30,848 nt of DNA, taken from positions 1-30,848 of the forward strand of contig RPFO01001149.1 in assembly GCA_009746045.1 (NCBI GenBank). Direction: 5' to 3'. Made by a program: the position numbers and the translations under genes. The notes below the pieces were generated by a model, which saw only the letters and a list, made by a program, of their open reading frames with translations, had not been told where the DNA came from and did no database searches. This DNA is from Mesostigma viride. Lineage: Eukaryota > Streptophyta > Mesostigmatophyceae > Mesostigmatales > Mesostigmataceae. Shown one piece after another: positions 26,501 to 30,848 of the stretch (within the stretch, counting starts at the first letter, position 1; each line of letters opens with the position of its first letter).

Positions 26501-26887
26501 TCCACACAAGGCCCACCTAAGCCCACGATCCTTCTCAGATGTTCCCAAGTCGCCAAAAGCCTTCTTGATGTTATCCCGAAGAGATTCCGCCCAATTTTCA
26601 GGAAGCCCGCCGTCACAGTTCTTCCTCTTCTTAATGCCGTTGCTCTCCGCCACCATGGCATTTAGTCTTGAAGCTGCGCAAGACAGAACCTCCGCGCTCA
26701 TCTCTGGCGTCCTGTGGTTGTTTGCTTTCACGCGTTCCGCCATGATAGGAAAGATGTCATTGGCAATTTTGTACCCCTTGTTCTCGATGTACTTGTCGCT
26801 CCAGAGACCGCGAAGTGCAGGCTCCCGGTCGTCATTGGACAAGGGACGCGAACCGTCGGAAACGGCCCCCCGCCCCGATCGCGCCAT
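23537..26887 (-). CDS. Four-exon transposase-like protein (DDD/E-type), ~970 aa
   Basis: Minus-strand exons: 26887 to about 26110; 26057-25389; 25235-24432; 24268-23537. The last three joins are phase 0 with GAG|GTAATT donors and ACAG or CGCAG acceptors. Order of conserved parts: SRHPELKPP; FCKHMP...LCACQHH (Cys/His, zinc-like); CECGPECHAC; CHTDYAENY; GWSDNCSMQFKSR; FGEQHGKGEVDGAGGTVK; and QYSCYCGGAC. The three Asp in DYAEN, SDN and EVDG are in the right order for an RNase-H-fold DDD/E transposase, and the HGKG..DG.GG.VK block is shared by transposase-like proteins widespread in animals and protists. I do not assign a superfamily. The start is the first ATG after a possible acceptor; upstream exons may exist. 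The exon 1/2 join is unclear at a C13 run (26090-26102). No frame break was seen within exons 2-4. Confidence 0.65.
24378..24399 (-). repeat. Hairpin motif copy in intron 3 of the transposase-like gene
   Basis: Sense-oriented relative to the gene (minus strand): GTTACGCCGGCCGTCGTTTC. It lies in the 163-bp intron 24269-24431, downstream of donor GAG|GTAATT. Confidence 0.85.
25236..25388 (-). repeat. Intron 2 of the transposase-like gene with a 72-bp tandem duplication
   Basis: Two 72-bp units each carry a donor (GAG|GTAATTTTTAGTGG) and a motif copy (GTTGCGCCCCAAGGCGTTTC; at 25350-25371 and 25278-25299). The donors end exons at 25389 or 25317. Using the inner donor would add 24 in-frame codons containing VAPQGVSF. 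One acceptor, CTACAG at 25241-25236, serves both. Confidence 0.8.
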
Positions 26888-27031
26888 CAGACTTTGGTCA
26901 GACGGCAGCTGATTTTTTTCGCCTCTTAATCCCGCGGCACCGAAAGCCCTGAGGATGAGTAATGATAAATAATCACCATTAAAGACACGACGAAAACGAT
27001 GGGCATCAAACAAGAACGACAAGCGTCATTA

Positions 27032-27587
27032 ATAACGCCGGCCGGCGCAACTGGATACATGTAAACCATACAAAAGTGATTTTATGAAACACATACAGTT
27101 TGTCATTAATAACGACGGCCGGCGTAACTCGGGCGCAATTAAAAACCATTAAGAAGCAACTCAGGATATGCAGGCAGAAATCCTTCAGGTGTAAAAAAGA
27201 TGTACAAACACACTTTTGGTAATGGGGCCTGATTGCGCAACTGCAAGATACCATTGGAAACGCCGGCCGGCGCAACTGGATGCATGTACATAAACCATAC
27301 AAAAGTGATTTGCACAAAACCCCTACAATTTGTCATGAGTAACGACGGCCGGCGTAACTCGGTTGCATTTGAAAACCACAAAGAAGCAACTCAGGTAGTG
27401 AAGGCGGAAATCCCAGAGGTGATAAAATGTTTACCAACACAAAATGTTGATAAGCGTGCAAGCTTTTGCAAGTGCGCGCAAGATACCATTGGAAACGCCG
27501 GCCGGCGCAACTGGAACACCAAAACAAAAAACTTGATTTGCACGAAACCCATTCAGTTCGTCATGGATAACGACGGCCGGCGCAACT
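27032..27587 (-). repeat. Right array of the hairpin motif (6 copies)
   Basis: Three tandem units of about 224-235 bp, each holding two motif variants on the minus strand: type A GTTGCGCCGGCCGGCGTT (27032, 27256, 27491) and type B GTTACGCCGGCCGTCGTTA or close to it (27109, 27339, 27566). Units also repeat CATACAAAAGTGATTT and ACTCAGG-like blocks. It lies upstream of the transposase-like gene and is the mirror of the left array: all copies point inward. Confidence 0.9.
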
Positions 27588-27599
27588 TCATGGCACTCA

Positions 27600-29880
27600 C
27601 CACTTTCACCAAATGCCATGTCGCCATTATATTGAGGAAAGCGAAGTATGCCCACTTGAAGCTGTGGTCTGCAGAACATTGACACAAAATATGCATGGTA
27701 TTTCAAGCAATGAATGCTATGTGTCAGGCATCAATGTCTTTATTGTATCCAAATGTGGTTAGGACGGAGGTTTACATTGGTTGCTATTTTAAGACAATGG
27801 CGTATAACCAAACATTGCACACACTCAAGAGTGTACTTATGCTGAACTGGAAAGGAACATTAAACCCCAATAAGGTAGATATTTTTCTTTTACATTTTAA
27901 TTTTTTATATACTACTTTATATAATATTATATTATTATATTATATTATATTATGCTATATTATGTTATATGAAATAACATTAAAATTAACATAAAATTAA
28001 AATTATATATTAATTATAGTATATTATATAATTTATATTATATATTATATTCACGATGCTCTGTGTATTAATGACATATCAGACACACCTACATCACATC
28101 GCCTTGATGTTTCCGTTGTATGGGTCCGGTCGGGCGTTGGTAGCTGGTCGACAACAATTCTACATTTCCTAAAAAAAAATGCGACCGTGCCTACATTCGA
28201 AGGCGCGCTGTGGCTGACCTGAACTATCGGTGAACACCTCGGCGTCACTTGACCGGCCTAGGTTGACATTTCGGCAGAGTAACGCTGCTTAAAGGATCCT
28301 TGCGTAGTTCGCGCGATTTGGCTCTTTATATATGTTTTTGGAGACGACGAGCAAGCATCCGATTGGTCAGCCAATTCCTGTCCAGTCCTCGGACAGTGTC
28401 CAATCCGGTGCTTGGGATCCAGAAAACGTGCTCGAGCCTGGCCACTCTGTCGCGGGCGCCGCGCTAGTGGCGTCGCGCCCAAACCTGACCAGGCCATAGG
28501 AAAGGGCGGGGGCGAATGCAAGAATTATTGTTATATCCTGACCTGTCCTGGGGAAGGTCCGGGGCGAATGCAAGAATTAATATACCTGCGTATGCAACCA
28601 ACACGGCCGATCCACATACATAATCCGACTGAGCTGGACGGTACGGACCAAATTTCGGTGCAAATTGAGGCCCAAAAGCTATGTCGGCATGGTGCGCGCA
28701 CCCCTTGCGGTAGGGGCCATGGCGACTGCCTTTAGACGAAACGTGACAAATCTGGCACGCGGAAAGCAGAAATGCTCGATTGTTGGAGAAAATTAGTTAC
28801 TGATTCTAATTTATGGCGGGATGGTTGCGATCTATAATGTCGCGGGCTTTTTTTCTTTGCCATCGGCAGGGGGGGTCCGGCCTGAATTTCTGTCGGGATG
28901 AATAAAGTATATTGGATGCCTGCCGGGTTGATTGTCGATTGTTGCCAGTTTTGATGGTCGTAAGGAAAGCTAGTTTAATGATGTTTCTAAAGCCGTAAAA
29001 ATTCCCGCTGCTATCTTTACCTTTCCCGTCATTTTGCGGTAAGATAACATTAGCCCTGCGCGATGCGTACTGCCCAACCACTCCATGAAAGGGTGGACTT
29101 TCTTGTGCGCCTGGGCACGAATAAATGCCCGTTATGGTACGTTCTTGTGTTAAACGTCTTAAGCTTGCGTTTTCCTGCTTTCTTACCTCGTTGAGCGTAA
29201 GCTTTTTGCCTTCTTTCCGGCCAGATGCAGCCAGAAAGTTGCGGGTCCTGGCGCTGCATCGCTGGATTCCTGGGTGTCTTTTAGCTAGTTAATCGTCTGT
29301 GACGTGGCTGGCTTTCTGCAGCGCGTGGCCCGCAACCTGTCGGGAAGGTGTAATGCTTTTATTTCCATGCTTCTCTGAAATTTCTTTTGCTTTATAGACA
29401 GTTGTGTTCGAGGAAATTCACGCGGTCTTCCTAAGCAGCGGCATCATTTTCCCCAGACACTGACGAGCTGGCACCTGTCTCCTAAAGAGAGCGGCTCGTG
29501 CTTGTTAGAAAGGAGGCAGTGTGCATTTTGCGGGACACAATGCTTTGGTGGCACATGCGTCAGGTAGGCTGTTCCAATGGTCTCTTCACCTTTCCCACTG
29601 AGTAAATGTTAGCATTTGTCATGCTAACCAGAGCAGCTAGCCACAGGTTGGCTGGATAAAAAGTCAGCTTATTTTCTCTTTATATACTGCGTGTGTGGTC
29701 CTCCACGTGTCCGGCTTGTTGGGCATTTTGGAAGAGGGTTTATAATGTGTTGTTGGGTGGAACAACTTGGTTGTTGGCACAAAATCACACATTATTAGCC
29801 TGAGATAGGCATGACATATGCTGCTCAGGCGTGTCGTCCTACCAGCCTTGTTGTTAAGGGTAGACTCACAAGGCTGGCTG
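27600..29880. other. Long stretch without a supported gene
   Basis: No convincing ORF, tRNA or other RNA gene seen on either strand. 27880-28060 is extremely AT-rich (TATAT/ATTAT runs). 28060-29880 is mixed-composition unique sequence with short open frames only. Functional content, if any, is not readable by eye. Confidence 0.5.
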
Positions 29881-29910
29881 TGCCGATGGAGGGGTGGGGC
29901 GTGCTAGCCC

Positions 29911-30668
29911 CCCCCCACACCCACGCATGCATGCTAGCCCACCCCCACACCCACGCATGCATGCTAGCCCCGGCCCCGGCCCCCCACACCCACGCATGCA
30001 TGCTAGCCCCCCCCACACCCACGCATGCATGCTAGCCCACACTCACACCCACGCATGCATGCTAGCCCACCCCCACACCCACGCATGCATGCTAGCCCCC
30101 CCACACACCCACGCATGCATGCCAGCCCCCCCACACACCCACGCATGCATGACCGCCCCCCCCACACCCACGCATGCATGCTAGCCCACCCCCACACCCA
30201 CGCATGCATGCTAGCCCCCCCACACACCCACGCATGGATGCCAGCCCCCACACACACCCACGCATGCATGACAGCCCCCCCACACACCCACGCATGCATG
30301 CTAGCCCCCCACACACACCCACGCATGCATGCCAGCCCCCATACACACCCACGCATGCATGCCAGCCCCCCCCACACTTACGCATGCATGCTAGCCCCCC
30401 ACACACACCCACGCATGCATGCCAGCCCCCCCCCACACCCACGCATGCATGCCAGCCCCCCCCCACACTTACGCATGCATGCTAGCCCCCCACACACACC
30501 CACGCATGCATGCCAGCCCCCCCCACACCCACGCATGCAGGCTAGCCCAACCCCACACCCACGCATGCATGCCAGCCCACCCCCACACCCACACGTGCAT
30601 GCCAGCCCACCCCCACACCCACGCATGCATGCCAGCCCACCCCCACACCCACGCGTGCATGCCAGCCC
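29911..30668. repeat. 30-32 bp minisatellite with GCATGCATGC core
   Basis: About 24 tandem units of the type ACACCCACGCATGCATGC followed by TAGCCC or CAGCCC and a C-rich spacer of variable length. Each unit contains the palindrome GCATGCATGC. Open frames on both strands encode His/Pro/Met/Ala or Gly/Trp/Cys repeats and are almost certainly not genes. The unit length varies through the C run. Confidence 0.95.
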
Positions 30669-30720
30669 ACCCCTAGCTTGAGCGTGCTTGTAAAGTTTTT
30701 GCATGGTTTATTAAAATGAG

Positions 30721-30813
30721 TGGAATATGTATTTATTGCATTAAATGTTAATTTTATTGATCATGAATGAAAATGGTCAACATTGCCGAAGTGCCCCTAA
30801 ATTGCTCAATATT
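30721..30813 (-). repeat. Dispersed repeat, inverted relative to 12235-12325
   Basis: Reverse complement shares AATATTGAG, AATTTAGGGGCACTT, CATTCATGAT and CATATTCCACT with 12235-12325 in the same order, with short indels. Confidence 0.7.
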
Positions 30814-30848
30814 GTGTGCTCAAGAATTCAATGAGGATTGTCATCATG

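Noticed and set aside
689-27587. Hairpin motif as a coding peptide repeat (V-A/T-P-A-G-V-S)
   Set aside because: Variation is not concentrated at codon third positions, and copies lie mostly in introns and 3' flanks; a nucleic-acid function fits better.
650-27700. Terminal inverted repeats at the ends of the proposed 27-kb element
   Set aside because: Comparison of the outer flanks by eye gave no match beyond the motif itself, so none is claimed.
27600-29880. tRNA, 5S rRNA or small nuclear RNA genes
   Set aside because: No cloverleaf-compatible sequence or conserved internal promoter pair was recognised; short matches were too weak to claim.
29811-30704. Long ORFs on both strands encoding His/Pro/Met/Ala or Gly/Trp/Cys repeats
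   Set aside because: They come entirely from the 30-32 bp minisatellite, which has few stops in several frames at once; no coding signal of its own.

Overview
The window is eukaryotic nuclear DNA. Genes are split by GT-AG introns. Non-LTR retrotransposon pieces, a fold-back element, SINE-like 3' ends and minisatellites fill much of it, and there is no bacterial operon structure, rRNA, recognisable tRNA or CRISPR array. The repeat load, moderate GC content and long simple-sequence tracts fit a large, repeat-rich genome of an alga (a charophyte-like green alga is my guess) or another protist. I cannot name the organism from sequence alone.

Layout. 1-630 is a polypyrimidine tract. 689-1091 is an array of five copies of a 20-22 bp imperfect palindrome, roughly GTTRCGMCNNNNGKCGTTTC ('the hairpin motif' below). 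1.2-4.6 kb holds six short, closely packed plus-strand ORFs, among them a MYND zinc finger and two proteins sharing a C-x4-C-x10-C-x2-H finger. 4.83-11.85 kb is best read as one eight-exon plus-strand gene of about 1,830 aa, with hairpin motifs in most of its longer introns and two one-base frame breaks in A runs. 11.9-23.5 kb is a patchwork: a frameshifted transposase-like relic (minus), a fold-back element with minisatellite arms, an ORF1-only (HAL1-like) retroelement inserted into it, a broken plus-strand gene, SINE-like 3' ends, a LINE ORF2 tail interrupted by a second ORF1-only copy, and a PHD-finger ORF. 23.5-26.9 kb is a four-exon minus-strand transposase-like gene whose introns carry the same motif. 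27.0-27.6 kb is a six-copy motif array facing the other way. 27.6-29.9 kb shows nothing clear, and 29.9-30.67 kb is a 30-32 bp minisatellite.

Main interpretation. The motif occurs 30 times. Seventeen copies read rightward in the left half, nine read leftward in the right half, and four are reversed inside one intron of the left gene. None was found in the nested repeats of the middle. Motif arrays sit at the outer edges of two converging transcription units. This suggests that about 0.65-27.6 kb was once a single large mobile or virus-like element: a transposase on the right, a large unknown protein plus small regulators on the left, and repeated hairpins as transposase-binding, replication or RNA-processing sites. 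Younger retroelements later landed in its centre. This is inference; the motif distribution itself is seen directly.

Several genes carry single-base frame breaks, often in homopolymer runs. These may be real decay or consensus errors in a long-read assembly, and they limit confidence in full-length products.
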